The notes under the pieces: generated by a model
What the model was told of the DNA's origin: nothing
Databases searched by the model: none
The model's input: the letters and a program-made list of their open reading frames with translations, nothing else
In this document: positions 26,147 to 36,222 of the stretch, in pieces
Layout: the number at the start of each line of letters is the position of its first letter
How positions within the stretch are numbered: the stretch's first letter is position 1
Translations under genes and position numbers: made by a program
Origin: Streptomyces sp. CB02923
GTDB taxonomy: Bacteria > Actinomycetota > Actinomycetes > Streptomycetales > Streptomycetaceae
DNA length: 64,000 nucleotides
Reading direction: 5' to 3'
Assembly: GCF_001905005.1 (NCBI RefSeq)
Contig: NZ_LWKZ01000024.1
Span: 1 to 64,000 of the forward strand

Positions 26147-26161
26147 TAGGAAAGTTTCCTA
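26147..26161. promoter_or_regulatory. 15-bp palindrome upstream of the secreted phosphoesterase
   Basis: TAGGAAAGTTTCCTA is a perfect palindrome around a central base, in an AT-rich patch 87 bases before the ATG at 26249. GAAA-N-TTTC palindromes of this type occur upstream of several Streptomyces extracellular enzyme genes. It lies just upstream of the promoter-like elements at 26182-26210, a typical operator or activator position. Confidence 0.55.
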
Positions 26162-26181
26162 ACTATTCTCCGCCGGACTTA

Positions 26182-26210
26182 TTGACGCGTACATGCGCTG
26201 TCGTCAAGAT
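26182..26210 (+). promoter_or_regulatory. Candidate promoter of the metallophosphoesterase gene
   Basis: TTGACG (26182-26187) and CAAGAT (26205-26210) are 17 bases apart. The -35 element is close to consensus and the -10 is moderate. A 30-base leader would follow. Confidence 0.45.
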
Positions 26211-26248
26211 TCCTCCGAACGGCACCCCTGCCGACCGAGGAGACGGAC

Positions 26249-27229
26249 ATGACGCCCACCCCCCGCGCCGCGAAGTCCCGCACCACCCGCCCGTCCAGAC
26301 CCTTCCTCACCAACCCCCGCACCGGCATACCCACCGCCGCGGGCGCGGTCCTCGCGCTCGTCGGCGGTGCGCTGCTGTGGTCGCCGGCCGGGCAGGCGGA
26401 CGCCGCGCCGGAGCGGACCGCGGCGCGGGCCGGCGGCTTCACGGCCGTCGCCGCCGGTGACATCGCCGAACGGTGCACCGCGAGCAGCAGCAGCTGCGAG
26501 CACCCGAAGACCGCGGCCCAGGTCAAGAAGATCAACCCGGCCTTCGTGCTCACCATGGGCGACAACCAGTACGACGACGCCCGGCTGAAGGACTTCCAGA
26601 AGTACTACGACACCTCCTGGGGCGCCTTCAAGGCCAAGACCCACCCGGTGGCCGGCAACCACGAGACGTACGACCCGGCCGGCAAACTGGCCGGGTACAA
26701 GTCCTACTTCGGCTCCGTCGCCTACCCCCAGGGCAAGAGCTACTACAGCTTCGACCAGGGCAACTGGCACTTCATCGCACTGGACTCCAACAGCCTGGAC
26801 TCCACCCAGACCAAGTGGCTCAAGGCCGACCTCGCCGCCAGCTCCAAGAAGTGCGTGGCCGCCTACTGGCACCACCCGCTGTTCTCCTCCGGCGAGCACG
26901 GCAACGACCCGGTCAGCAGGCCGGTGTGGAAGCTGCTGTACGACGCCGGGGCCGAGCTGGTCCTCAACGGGCACGACCACCACTACGAGCGCTTCGCGCC
27001 GCAGAACCCGGACGGCAAGGCCGACCCGAAGGGCCTGGTCGAGCTGCTCGCCGGAATGGGCGGCGCCAACCCGTACAAGATCGAGGAGGTCCAGCCGAAC
27101 AGCGAGAAGCGGCTGACGAAGACCTTCGGCGTGGTCAAGCTGAACTTCACCGACGACGGGTTCTCCTGGGACCTGGTCGGCACGGACGGGTCCACGAAGG
27201 ACAGCAGCCCGTCCTACCGGTGCCACTGA
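26249..27229 (+). CDS. Secreted calcineurin-like metallophosphoesterase
   Basis: The 326-aa protein has an N-terminal signal-type segment (basic region, then TAAGAVLALVGGALLW and a polar AQADAAPERTA stretch) and then a metallophosphoesterase domain. All five metal/phosphate motifs are visible: AVAAGDIA, MGDNQYDD, GNHETYD, YWHHPLF and NGHDHHYERF. It would hydrolyse phosphoesters outside the membrane and may help phosphate scavenging. GAGGAGACGG precedes the ATG. A palindrome and promoter-like elements lie upstream, indicating its own regulation. Confidence 0.9.
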   Translation: MTPTPRAAKSRTTRPSRPFLTNPRTGIPTAAGAVLALVGGALLWSPAGQADAAPERTAARAGGFTAVAAGDIAERCTASSSSCEHPKTAAQVKKINPAFVLTMGDNQYDDARLKDFQKYYDTSWGAFKAKTHPVAGNHETYDPAGKLAGYKSYFGSVAYPQGKSYYSFDQGNWHFIALDSNSLDSTQTKWLKADLAASSKKCVAAYWHHPLFSSGEHGNDPVSRPVWKLLYDAGAELVLNGHDHHYERFAPQNPDGKADPKGLVELLAGMGGANPYKIEEVQPNSEKRLTKTFGVVKLNFTDDGFSWDLVGTDGSTKDSSPSYRCH

Positions 27230-27250
27230 CCGGCCCGGGACCCGCCCCTC

Positions 27251-28501
27251 ATGTATCTCGCCTCCACCGGCGCGGCCGCCGCCACCACACAGCTGACGCG
27301 CGGCCGCGTCGCCGGACCGGTCCTCGCGCTCGGCACGGTCAGCCTGGTCACCGACATCTCCTCGGAGATGGTCACCGCGGTGCTGCCGCTCTACTTCGTC
27401 CTCCAACTCGGCTTCTCCCCGCTCCAGTTCGGGTTTCTGGACGGGCTCTACAACGGTGTCACCGCGCTCGTACGGCTGGTGGGCGGGCACGCCGCCGACC
27501 GCGGCGGGCGGCACAAGCTGGTGGCCGGCACCGGGTACGCGCTGTCCGCGCTGTCCCGGCTGGGCCTGCTGCTCGCGGGCGGCGGCGCGGCCGGGATCAG
27601 CGCGGCCCTCGCCGCCGACCGCATCGGCAAGGGCGTACGGACCGCCCCGCGCGACGCGCTGATCTCGCTCAGCAGCCCGCCCGACGCACTGGGCCGGGCG
27701 TTCGGCGTGCACCGCGCGATGGACACCACGGGCGCGCTGCTCGGTCCGCTGGCCGCGTTCGCCCTGCTGTGGGCGACCGCGGACGCCTACGACGCGGTGT
27801 TCGTCGTCAGCTTCTGCGTCGGGCTGCTCGGCGTGCTGCTGCTCGTCGCGTTCGTACCGGGACGGGCCGACCCGGTCGGCCCGGTGGCCGTGCCCGCCGG
27901 GCCGCGGGTCCCGCTGCGCAGCAGGATCGCCGAGCCGCTGCGCGACCCCGCCTTCCGGCGCATCATGCTGGCCGCCGCCCTGCTGGGCGCGGCCACCATC
28001 GGCGACTCGTTCGTCTACCTGCTGCTCCAGCGGCAACTGGACTTCGCGGTGCGCTGGTTCCCGCTGCTGCCGCTGGGTACCGCCGCGGTCTACCTGCTCC
28101 TCGCGGTGCCCGCCGGGCGGCTCGGCGACCGCATCGGGCGCCGGGTCCCCTTCCTCCTCGGCCACGCGGCGCTGCTCGCCGCCTACCTGCTGCTGCTCAC
28201 CGTCAGCGACGGCACCGTCCTGCTGGCCGGAGTGCTGGTGCTGGCCGGAGTGTTCTACGCGGCCACCGACGGCGTGCTGATGGCCCTGGCGGGCCCGGTC
28301 CTTCCGGCGGCACGGCAGGCGAGCGGCATGGCCCTGCTGCAAACGGGCCAGGCACTGAGCCGGCTGCTCGCCGCGGCAGGGTTCGGCGCTGCCTGGACTC
28401 TGTGGGGCAGCCGGGCGGCACTGGCCGCCGCCTTCATCGTCCTCGCGGCCGCCCTCGCGGGCGCCGCCGCGCTGCTCCCCCGTACGGAAAGGCGGTCGTA
28501 G
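27251..28501 (+). CDS. MFS transporter
   Basis: The 416-aa protein has about twelve hydrophobic helices and an MFS loop motif GGHAADRGGRHKL between helices 2 and 3. VSLVTDISSEMVTAVLPLYF at the start marks the DHA1-like subgroup of small exporters. Substrate is unknown. It starts 22 bases after the phosphoesterase gene and its TAG shares a base with the GTG of the next gene, so the three genes probably form one transcript. Confidence 0.87.
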   Translation: MYLASTGAAAATTQLTRGRVAGPVLALGTVSLVTDISSEMVTAVLPLYFVLQLGFSPLQFGFLDGLYNGVTALVRLVGGHAADRGGRHKLVAGTGYALSALSRLGLLLAGGGAAGISAALAADRIGKGVRTAPRDALISLSSPPDALGRAFGVHRAMDTTGALLGPLAAFALLWATADAYDAVFVVSFCVGLLGVLLLVAFVPGRADPVGPVAVPAGPRVPLRSRIAEPLRDPAFRRIMLAAALLGAATIGDSFVYLLLQRQLDFAVRWFPLLPLGTAAVYLLLAVPAGRLGDRIGRRVPFLLGHAALLAAYLLLLTVSDGTVLLAGVLVLAGVFYAATDGVLMALAGPVLPAARQASGMALLQTGQALSRLLAAAGFGAAWTLWGSRAALAAAFIVLAAALAGAAALLPRTERRS

Positions 28502-29625
28502 TGGTCGTGACAGAAACGGCACGTTCACCGGAGGCGGGGGACGTCGGGAGCGCGGCCCGCAAGGGCCCGGCCGGGGTGTCGATGCGCGCGCGTATCGTCG
28601 CCATCGCGGTGGCCACCGCCGTCCTCACCACGGTCGCCGTGGTCTACACGGTGACGGCGGCCCGGCGCGCCGATTCCGCCGACACGCCCTCGGCGTTCGG
28701 CCTGGACCGCGGACAGCTGTACTTCCGCAGTACGCAGGACGGGGCCGGAACCGGCCGGGTCGCGCGCCTGGCCGCCCCTCCTGCCGTGCCCGGCGCCGCG
28801 GCGCTGAGCGCGAAGGCCGCCGGCCCGGCGGCGGACCACCGCACCACCGGCGGTCCCGCCTGCGAGCGCTTCCACGCGGCCGGCGGCACCGCCCTGTGCC
28901 TCCAGCGCCGCCCCGGCATCCCTCCGGCGTCGTACGCCGTCGTCCTGGACGAACGGCTGCGCGAGAAGCGCCGCATCGCCCTGACCGGCATCCCCAACCG
29001 GGCGCGGGTCTCCGCCTCGGGCCGGATGCTGTCCTGGACGATGTTCGCCACCGGCGACTCCTACGCCACCACGTCCTTCTCCACCCGTACCTCGATCCTC
29101 GACACCCGCACCGGCTACCTGATCAAGAACATGGAGGAGATCCCGCTCACCCTCGACGGCCGCCGCTACCACTCCCCGGACGTCAACTACTGGGGCGTCA
29201 CCTTCGCCCGCGACGACAACCGCTTCTACGCCACCGTCTCGACGAAGGGCCGCACCCACCTCGTAGAGGGCGACATGCGCCGCTGGGCCGCCCGCACCCT
29301 GCGCGAGAACGTGGAGTGCCCGTCCCTCTCCCCCGACAACACCCGCCTCGCCTTCAAGAAGCGGGTACGGGAAGGGGCCCGCGACCCCTGGCGGCTGTAC
29401 GTCCTCGACCTGCGCACGATGCGCGAGCACCCGCTCGCGGAGCAGCGCAGCGTGGACGACCAGGCGGCCTGGCTGGACGACCGCACGCTCGGCTACGCGC
29501 TGCCGGGCAGCGGCGGGCAGAGCGGTGGCAGGAAGGGCAGCGACATCTGGACCGTCCCCGCGGACGGCACCGGCGCCCCGGTGCTGCGCGTGGCCGGGGC
29601 CTCGTCGCCCGCATTGGTGCGCTGA
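28501..29625 (+). CDS. Membrane-anchored beta-propeller (TolB/WD40-like) protein
   Basis: The 374-aa protein has one N-terminal membrane helix (IVAIAVATAVLTTVAVVYTV, about 30-50) and an extracellular part with repeated propeller blades: RVSASGRMLSWTMF, VECPSLSPDNTRLAFKKRV and QAAWLDDRTLGYALPG are typical TolB-like blade edges. It likely binds rather than catalyses. The GTG at 28501 is chosen because AAAGG lies 8 bases upstream; GTG 28507 is the alternative. It overlaps the MFS stop by one base, so it may be a partner of that transporter. Confidence 0.8.
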   Translation: MVVTETARSPEAGDVGSAARKGPAGVSMRARIVAIAVATAVLTTVAVVYTVTAARRADSADTPSAFGLDRGQLYFRSTQDGAGTGRVARLAAPPAVPGAAALSAKAAGPAADHRTTGGPACERFHAAGGTALCLQRRPGIPPASYAVVLDERLREKRRIALTGIPNRARVSASGRMLSWTMFATGDSYATTSFSTRTSILDTRTGYLIKNMEEIPLTLDGRRYHSPDVNYWGVTFARDDNRFYATVSTKGRTHLVEGDMRRWAARTLRENVECPSLSPDNTRLAFKKRVREGARDPWRLYVLDLRTMREHPLAEQRSVDDQAAWLDDRTLGYALPGSGGQSGGRKGSDIWTVPADGTGAPVLRVAGASSPALVR

Positions 29626-29639
29626 CCGGGGCCGGTCCG

Positions 29640-30536
<897 letters not shown>

Positions 30537-30675
30537 GGTTCGATTGTGCAGCGCGTGACGGGGCGGTGTGCGGCCGGGGCGTCGGCCGTACGGTCACGGC
30601 CCGACGACCGGCCGCGTCAATGGCCGGATTCCGACGGTGCCGTGAACCCGCACGCGACCGGGGGTCGCCCCCTGC

Positions 30676-31929
30676 TCAGGAGCCGTCCCCTGACGTGCGC
30701 CGACCGCGTACGTACATACGCCAGCCGAAGACCGCGCCCACCGCGAGCGCCACGGCGAAACCCCCGGCGACCGCCCACAGCGCGGTCTCCGACCACCGTC
30801 CGGGCTCCCGGGAGACCTCCGCGGCGACCGGCCGCCCGGTGGCGGAGCGGTGCCCGGCACCGCTCCGCGCACCGTCGGCGGACGGGGCGGCCCGGCCGCC
30901 CGGCGCGGCGGCGGCCTGCAGGGAGCCCACCGGGCGGGCCTTGCCCGCGGCGCGGAAACCCCAGTCCAGCAGCGAAGCCGCCTCCTGGTAGACGGCGTTG
31001 GACGCGCCGGACTGCGGATTCAGCACGGTCACCAGCAGCGTCCGGCCGCCCCGTTCGGCCGCGGCGATCAGCGTGTTGCCCGCGTTGCTGGTGTAGCCGT
31101 TCTTGACCCCGACGATCCCGGGATAGCGCCGCATCCCGCTCGCCCCGGACAGCATCCGGTTGGTGTTCTGGATCTCGAACGAGGGACTGCCCCTGCTGGG
31201 GAACCGGGCCGTCGTGGTGGCGCAGTACCGGGCGAAGTCCGCGTTGGCGAGCCCCGCGCGGCCGAACACGCTCAGGTCGTACGCCGAGGACACCTGCCCC
31301 GGGCTGTCGTACCCGTCCGGCGACTTCACCGAGGTGTCCCGGGCGCCCAGCTGCCGCGCCCTGGCCTGCATCTCCCGGGCCGTGGCCGACCAGCCGCCGT
31401 TCATCGCGGCGAGCACCCGTACGGCGTCGTTGCCGGAGCGCAGGAAGACACCGCGCCACAGGTCGGCGACCCGGTAGCTGCGGCCCTCCTGGATGCCCAC
31501 GAGGCTGCTGCCCGGACCGATGCCCGTCAGGTCCTGCGGGGTGACCTTGTGGACGGCCCCCGCACGGAACTTCGGCAGCACGGTGACCGCGAACAGGGTC
31601 TTGAGGGTGCTGGCGGGCGCGAGCCGCTGGTGCGCGTTCCTGGCCGCCAGCACGTCGCCCGTACGGACGTCCGTCACCGTCCAGGCGCGGGCGGAGACCC
31701 CCGTCGGCAGCGCGGGGGCGCCGGCCCCCGCCACTTCGCGTCCCGTACGGTCCGCCAGCCGGTCCGCCGCCGGGCCCCCGGCCGCCTCCGCCCCGGGGTC
31801 CGCGGCCCGCCGGCTCACCGCCACGTGCTCGGCGTGAGCCGCCGCCGGTATGGAGGTGAGCGTCAGCCCGGTGGCGGCGATGACGGCCAGCACACCGGCA
31901 TTCCGGGACAAAAGCATGTCAAGTGCCAT
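30676..31929 (-). CDS. D-alanyl-D-alanine carboxypeptidase (S11, PBP5-type)
   Basis: The 417-aa protein has a Sec signal (NAGVLAVIAATGLTLTSIPAAAHA), a linker, and the S11 peptidase core. The core has LAPASTLKTLFA (S-x-x-K), RSGNDAV (S-x-N) and GIVGVKNGYTSNAG, the position of the K-T-G motif, here K-N-G. It ends with a membrane helix (ALWAVAGGFAVALAVGAVFGW) and a basic tail, so it is anchored on the outer face of the membrane where it trims peptidoglycan stem peptides. The K-N-G variant is seen in some actinobacterial members. It stands alone with a 337-base upstream gap. Confidence 0.88.
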   Translation of the reverse strand: MALDMLLSRNAGVLAVIAATGLTLTSIPAAAHAEHVAVSRRAADPGAEAAGGPAADRLADRTGREVAGAGAPALPTGVSARAWTVTDVRTGDVLAARNAHQRLAPASTLKTLFAVTVLPKFRAGAVHKVTPQDLTGIGPGSSLVGIQEGRSYRVADLWRGVFLRSGNDAVRVLAAMNGGWSATAREMQARARQLGARDTSVKSPDGYDSPGQVSSAYDLSVFGRAGLANADFARYCATTTARFPSRGSPSFEIQNTNRMLSGASGMRRYPGIVGVKNGYTSNAGNTLIAAAERGGRTLLVTVLNPQSGASNAVYQEAASLLDWGFRAAGKARPVGSLQAAAAPGGRAAPSADGARSGAGHRSATGRPVAAEVSREPGRWSETALWAVAGGFAVALAVGAVFGWRMYVRGRRTSGDGS

Positions 31930-32266
31930 GCCTTCACGCTAGGAAGCCCGCACTTCGCCCGCAGACGGGCCTACGCCAGACGGCCGAAGCGCCGGAACAC
32001 GCACGGGATACGGGCAGGACGCGGGCGGAATGCGGGTGAACCAGGCACATCGAGTGCATCGAGCGCATCAGAGGCCAAAGGCTCACGGGCGGCTACGGGC
32101 GGGCCGGAGGTCCCGGCCGGGCCCGCGGCACGGCACTTCGCGCCGCACCCGCCCCGTACGCACGAGGACCCGCCCGGTGCGACGGGGGATGCACACCGGG
32201 CGGGCCTCACGACCTTTCTACCGCATGAAGGAACGGTTATGCCTCAAAAACTTGTTCGTCCCGCGA
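31930..32266. other. Intergenic region upstream of the carboxypeptidase gene
   Basis: This stretch should hold the promoter of the leftward carboxypeptidase gene and the terminator of the leftward P450 gene (32169-32204). No gene is seen. Confidence 0.5.
32169..32204 (-). terminator. Hairpin downstream of the P450 gene
   Basis: CCCGCCCGGTG (32169-32179) pairs exactly with CACCGGGCGGG (32194-32204) around a 14-base loop, about 60 bases past the P450 stop. Confidence 0.55.
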
Positions 32267-33520
32267 TTACCAGGCGACGGGGAGCGAGATCAAGCCACGT
32301 GCGCGCAGCGTCCGGCGGTGGCGCAGCGCGGCCCGCGGAACATCGAGCCGCAACCCGGGAAAACGGCTGATGAGAGCGGTGAGCGCGGTCTCCGTCTCCA
32401 TCCGTCCCAGGGCCGCGCCGAGGCAGTAGTGAATGCCGTGCCCGAACATGAGGTGGCCCCCGGCGTCTCGGCCCGGATCCAGCGTGCCGGCCCCGGGGAA
32501 GCGGTCCGGGTCCCGGTTGGCGGAGGCAAGGGAGAGCAGCACAGTCCCGCCCGCCGGCACCCGGACGCCGCCGATCTCGATGTCCTCCAGGGGGAACCGG
32601 CGGATGGCCAGCGGGACCGGCCCGTCGTAGCGCGCGAACTCTTCCACGGCCCCGGAGAGTTCGGCTGGATCCGCGCGCAACGCCGTGAGGCGTTCGGGGT
32701 GGTCCAGCAGGGCGAGTACGGAATTGCCGATGAGGTGCACGGTGTTCTCGTAGCCGGCGAAGAGGAGGAGGAACGCCAGCGAGGTGAGCTCGTCCTCGGT
32801 GAGCCGGTCCCCGGCGCCCTCCGGCCCCGCGCCTGCGTCCGTGCCGCCGCCGTCCGCACCGCCGTCCCTGGCCATGATCAGGTCGGACAGCAGGTCGTCC
32901 CCCGGCGCGATCCGCTTGGCCGCGATCAGACCGGTGTAGTAGCGCATCATCGCCACGACGGCCTCCTTCGCCTGCTCCGGCCGGGCCGGATCGGGCGTGA
33001 TCAGCGCATCCGTCCAGCTCCGGAAGTCCGGGCGGTCCCGCTCGGGTACGCCCAGGAGGTCGCAGATGACGACGATGGGCAGCGGACCGGCGTAACTCTC
33101 CATCAGATCGGTACGCCCGGCGTCCTGCACCGCGTCCAGCAGGCCGTCCGCGAGCCGCCGTACGGGCTCCCGCAGCTTCTCGACCCGGGCGGGGGTGAAC
33201 GCCTTCGCCACCAGGCGGCGCACCCGCGTGTGGTCCGGCGGGTCCATGTTGAGCAGGTTGGCGTCCAGGGCGGGCGGCAGCGAGAAACCGCGGTAGCCGC
33301 CGTGCGCATGGCGTTTGTCCAGCGAGAGCCGGGGGTCGGACAGGCCCCGGCGCACGTCCTCGTACCGTGTCACCAGCCACGCGGGATGCCCGTCGGGTCC
33401 GGCGATGCGGTGTACGGGCCCGGCGTCGCGCAGCGCGGCGTAGCCGGTGTACGGGTCGTCCAGAAGGTGCGTCACGTCGATGGGGTCGTCGTCGGGGCCG
33501 GTCTCGGCGGTGGTCTGCAT
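32267..33520 (-). CDS. Cytochrome P450 (CYP105-like bacterial class)
   Basis: The 417-aa soluble P450 shows the conserved elements in order: the I-helix FLLLFAGYENTVH (G-x-E-N-T where most have H-E-T-T), the K-helix region VEEFARYDGPVPLAIRRF, and the heme loop MFGHGIHYCLGAALGRME with the Cys ligand. It would hydroxylate or otherwise oxidise a small molecule with electrons from a ferredoxin. No ferredoxin gene is beside it. It is downstream of the DUF6545-like/ImmA-like pair on the same strand, separated by 138 bases. Confidence 0.92.
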   Translation of the reverse strand: MQTTAETGPDDDPIDVTHLLDDPYTGYAALRDAGPVHRIAGPDGHPAWLVTRYEDVRRGLSDPRLSLDKRHAHGGYRGFSLPPALDANLLNMDPPDHTRVRRLVAKAFTPARVEKLREPVRRLADGLLDAVQDAGRTDLMESYAGPLPIVVICDLLGVPERDRPDFRSWTDALITPDPARPEQAKEAVVAMMRYYTGLIAAKRIAPGDDLLSDLIMARDGGADGGGTDAGAGPEGAGDRLTEDELTSLAFLLLFAGYENTVHLIGNSVLALLDHPERLTALRADPAELSGAVEEFARYDGPVPLAIRRFPLEDIEIGGVRVPAGGTVLLSLASANRDPDRFPGAGTLDPGRDAGGHLMFGHGIHYCLGAALGRMETETALTALISRFPGLRLDVPRAALRHRRTLRARGLISLPVAW

Positions 33521-33658
33521 GGTGCACGACTCTAGGGGCGCCGAAACGGTGTCCGGAACGGTCGGCGGCGGCCCCGCCGGTGCGCCCCGGCCGGGTGCCC
33601 GTGCCGCCCCGGTCCGGTACCGGATGCCGCCCCGCTCCGGTGCCGGTCCAGTGCGGCT

Positions 33659-34966
33659 TCAGTGTCGCTGCGCGGCGCTGCGCTGCCGCAGTTCGGTGAG
33701 CACCGTGTCGGTCAGCGGCGAGTGGTAGACGTCCGCGACCCGCGCCAAGTGCTCGTACTCCGCCGCGGGTTCGGCGAACCGTCCGGGGCGGGGACCGGCG
33801 GCCCGGCCGTCCGGCAGCTGCTCCCGGCGGCCCGCGGCCGCCCACTGCGGCGCGCGCTCCCCCGGCCGCTCCTCGGCCATCACCACCACGCTGTCGGCAC
33901 CGAGCACGGGGACGAGCCCGATGGCCCGGTTCTCCAGCCCGCGGCGCAGCGCGGCGGCCTCCGCGACGGCCGCCAGCTGCCGTTCGTCGCTCACGACCGC
34001 GCGGCCGCGCTCCCGCGCGATGTCGATGGTGTCCGACTCCACGTACCGCCGGATGCCGCGCTGGACGTCCCGGATCTCCGCCATCTGCCGGTCGGCGCGC
34101 CACTGGAGACCGGTGAGCGGCCAGCGGTCCCCCCAGACCGTGTGCCGCACGGTCACCTCCGGAGCCTGCGCGGCGACGTCCTTCCACAGCGGGTGCAGGC
34201 GGCGCAGGCGGCGCCAGGCGCACGCCCGGGTGCCCGCGGCCGGCAGTGCGAGCCCGGCCAGGACCAGCACCGCGCCGACCGACGCGCTCAGCGGTGCCAC
34301 CGCGTCGGAGAGCCACAGCGCCCGGTGCCCGGCCCAGAACAGCGCGACGCCGGCCAGCTTGCAGGCGCAGTACACCAGGCCGAGCCAGCAGCCCGCGGCC
34401 AGCACCCGCAGGCCGCGGGCGAGCCAGGACGGGCCGAGCTGCCCGGCGTAGCGCGGGCAGAGGGTGCCCAGCCCCGCGAGGCTCGTGCCGAAAATGGCCA
34501 GATACAGCACCAGGAACGCCATCACCCCCGGCGAGCCGGCGTAGGCCGTGGTGAAGTCACGGGGGTGTTCGACGTCGTCGGGCCGTCCGAAGACGAAGCA
34601 GGCGACCGCGGCGGCCCAGGCCGTGGCCACGGCGGCCACGGCCGTACGGGACCGCTGCCGGGCCCGCGCGCGCCCTTCCGCGCCCGCGCCGCTGCTCCAG
34701 CGCAGCAGCAGGACGAACGCACCGGCCGCGAACACCACGACCGAGGAGTAGACGAGGACCATCGCGAGGTTCGGCACGCCCGTCAGCCGGTCGAACCACC
34801 GGTAGACGCTGGGTGCGGAGAAGACGAACACCGTGGCGACACTCGCGCTCATCACGCAGGTCAGGCCCAGATCCGCGTTGCCGCGGTCGCGGAGCCAGGC
34901 ACGGGTCTTGAAGGCGACGACCGTCCAGGCCACCGCGCCGAAGCTCAGATACAGCACGTCAAACAC
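33659..34966 (-). CDS. Multi-pass membrane protein, MAB_1171c/DUF6545-like
   Basis: The 435-aa protein has about seven hydrophobic helices in its first 260 residues (for example VATVFVFSAPSVYRWF, LAMVLVYSSVVVFAAGAFVLLL, FLVLYLAIFGTSLAGL). A cytoplasmic tail follows, with WRRLRRLHPLWKDVAAQAPE and RQMAEIRDVQRGIRRYV, which is characteristic of the MAB_1171c-type proteins of actinobacteria. Function is unknown. The GTG start overlaps the stop of the metallopeptidase gene by 8 bases, so the two are coupled. In related loci such a protein is regularly paired with an XRE or ImmA-type protein. Confidence 0.75.
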   Translation of the reverse strand: MFDVLYLSFGAVAWTVVAFKTRAWLRDRGNADLGLTCVMSASVATVFVFSAPSVYRWFDRLTGVPNLAMVLVYSSVVVFAAGAFVLLLRWSSGAGAEGRARARQRSRTAVAAVATAWAAAVACFVFGRPDDVEHPRDFTTAYAGSPGVMAFLVLYLAIFGTSLAGLGTLCPRYAGQLGPSWLARGLRVLAAGCWLGLVYCACKLAGVALFWAGHRALWLSDAVAPLSASVGAVLVLAGLALPAAGTRACAWRRLRRLHPLWKDVAAQAPEVTVRHTVWGDRWPLTGLQWRADRQMAEIRDVQRGIRRYVESDTIDIARERGRAVVSDERQLAAVAEAAALRRGLENRAIGLVPVLGADSVVVMAEERPGERAPQWAAAGRREQLPDGRAAGPRPGRFAEPAAEYEHLARVADVYHSPLTDTVLTELRQRSAAQRH

Positions 34967-35591
34967 TCGATCCCCCGTCCGAGTCAGCTGTCCCGGCGCC
35001 GCCCGCGGCGCCGTCCTTACCGCCGGTGGCGCCGCCCGCGCGGCCCGTGCCGCGCTGTCCGGCGCGCCGGTGCCGCAGCGCGGGGGCCAGGGCGGCGGCG
35101 AGCTCGGCGGCCTGCCCCGTCGGCGCGGGGCCGCGGTCCACCGCCGAGGGCACCACCCGTTCCATGAGCAGCGCGCCCAGCACCTCGGCCTCCCCGTGTG
35201 CGGCTGCGTGCGGCCCGGGTGTGCCGCGCCCGTGCCTGTCGGCCGTGCCGTGGTCGAGCAGCAACCGGCCGAGTTCGTGGAGCACGATGTGCGTCTGGTG
35301 CCAGGGAGTGGTCCTGAGTTCGCAGAAGATCCAGTACCCGTCGGCGGTGCGGACCGTCAGGCCGGAGGCCGTGCCGCCCAGCCGCATCGGCACGATCCGT
35401 ACGGGCCGCCCCAGACGCGCCGCGACGGCGTCGCACACGTCCGCCAGGTCCGTGGTGGCGGGCAGGGCCAGTTCCCTGACCAGCCGCTCACACCGGTGCC
35501 GTACACGCCGGGCCCGCGCGCCCGCGCGCAGGCAGCTCCACCGCTTCCTGCGCACGCTCCGCGCCCCGTTCCCGGTCCGCGCGCCCCCCAT
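34959..35591 (-). CDS. ImmA/IrrE-like zinc metallopeptidase-domain protein
   Basis: The 210-aa protein contains THIVLHELGRLLLDH (about residues 105-119), the H-E-x-x-(H) helix of the ImmA/IrrE family. The second His is Arg in strict alignment, but a downstream H lies in LLLDH, so metal binding is possible but not certain. A basic N-terminal part (RRVRHRCERLVRELALP) and a Gly/Ala-rich acidic tail flank it. ATG 35591 is chosen over ATG 35597 because it is correctly spaced from GGGGGG. Family members cleave repressors or act in toxin-like modules; here it is coupled to the DUF6545-like membrane protein. Confidence 0.7.
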   Translation of the reverse strand: MGGARTGNGARSVRRKRWSCLRAGARARRVRHRCERLVRELALPATTDLADVCDAVAARLGRPVRIVPMRLGGTASGLTVRTADGYWIFCELRTTPWHQTHIVLHELGRLLLDHGTADRHGRGTPGPHAAAHGEAEVLGALLMERVVPSAVDRGPAPTGQAAELAAALAPALRHRRAGQRGTGRAGGATGGKDGAAGGAGTADSDGGSSV

Positions 35592-35955
35592 CAGCATTCG
35601 CCCCCCGGCTGTGCTCCCCCGGATCCCGGCCGCCCGCGCCCCGCACGCAGTTGTCACCGCCGAAACCGCAGCCTGAATCCTGTCACGCGTGCGATATTGC
35701 GCACCAGTCCACTTACGGACAGTGAAAAGCGGCGAAACAGCGGCCCGCCGCCAAGGATTCCCAGCCGGTCGCCTCCACGAACCGCCGCCGCACGCCGCCC
35801 CGTTCGGGCCTGCGCCGCGGGTGGCCGACGCCGCGGGCCACCGGGGGCCGGTCCGCGACCGCGGCCGCGCGCCCCGGCCCGTCGACACCGCGGGAAAACG
35901 CCGCGAAGGCCGCCCCCGCATTTCTGCGGAAACGGCCTACGACCTGCGAAAACGC
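35592..35955. other. Intergenic region between the ImmA-like gene and tRNA-Pro
   Basis: No protein gene is seen. It should contain the promoter of the leftward ImmA-like/DUF6545 unit and the end of the leftward tRNA transcript. Confidence 0.45.
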
Positions 35956-36032
<77 letters not shown>

Positions 36033-36222
36033 ATACCCGTCCGGCCGGTTTCTTTCCCCGGCTGGCCGTGCATGAGAACAATACCGCATGTCAGGGGGTG
36101 TCCACCGCCAGGTTCCGGGCAGCGGGTCCTCCCGGCGGCTCCGGCCCGGCCCGCGCCGGCGCGCGGCGTGGATGAGTACGCGTACTCATGCGCCCCCCGC
36201 GGGGCGGCGGGACGCTACGCGC

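Noticed and set aside
36088..36222. N-terminal extension of the YiaAB protein
   Set aside because: The in-frame upstream sequence is Arg/Pro-rich, has no ribosome site and is not part of the YiaAB domain; ATG 36223 is adequate.
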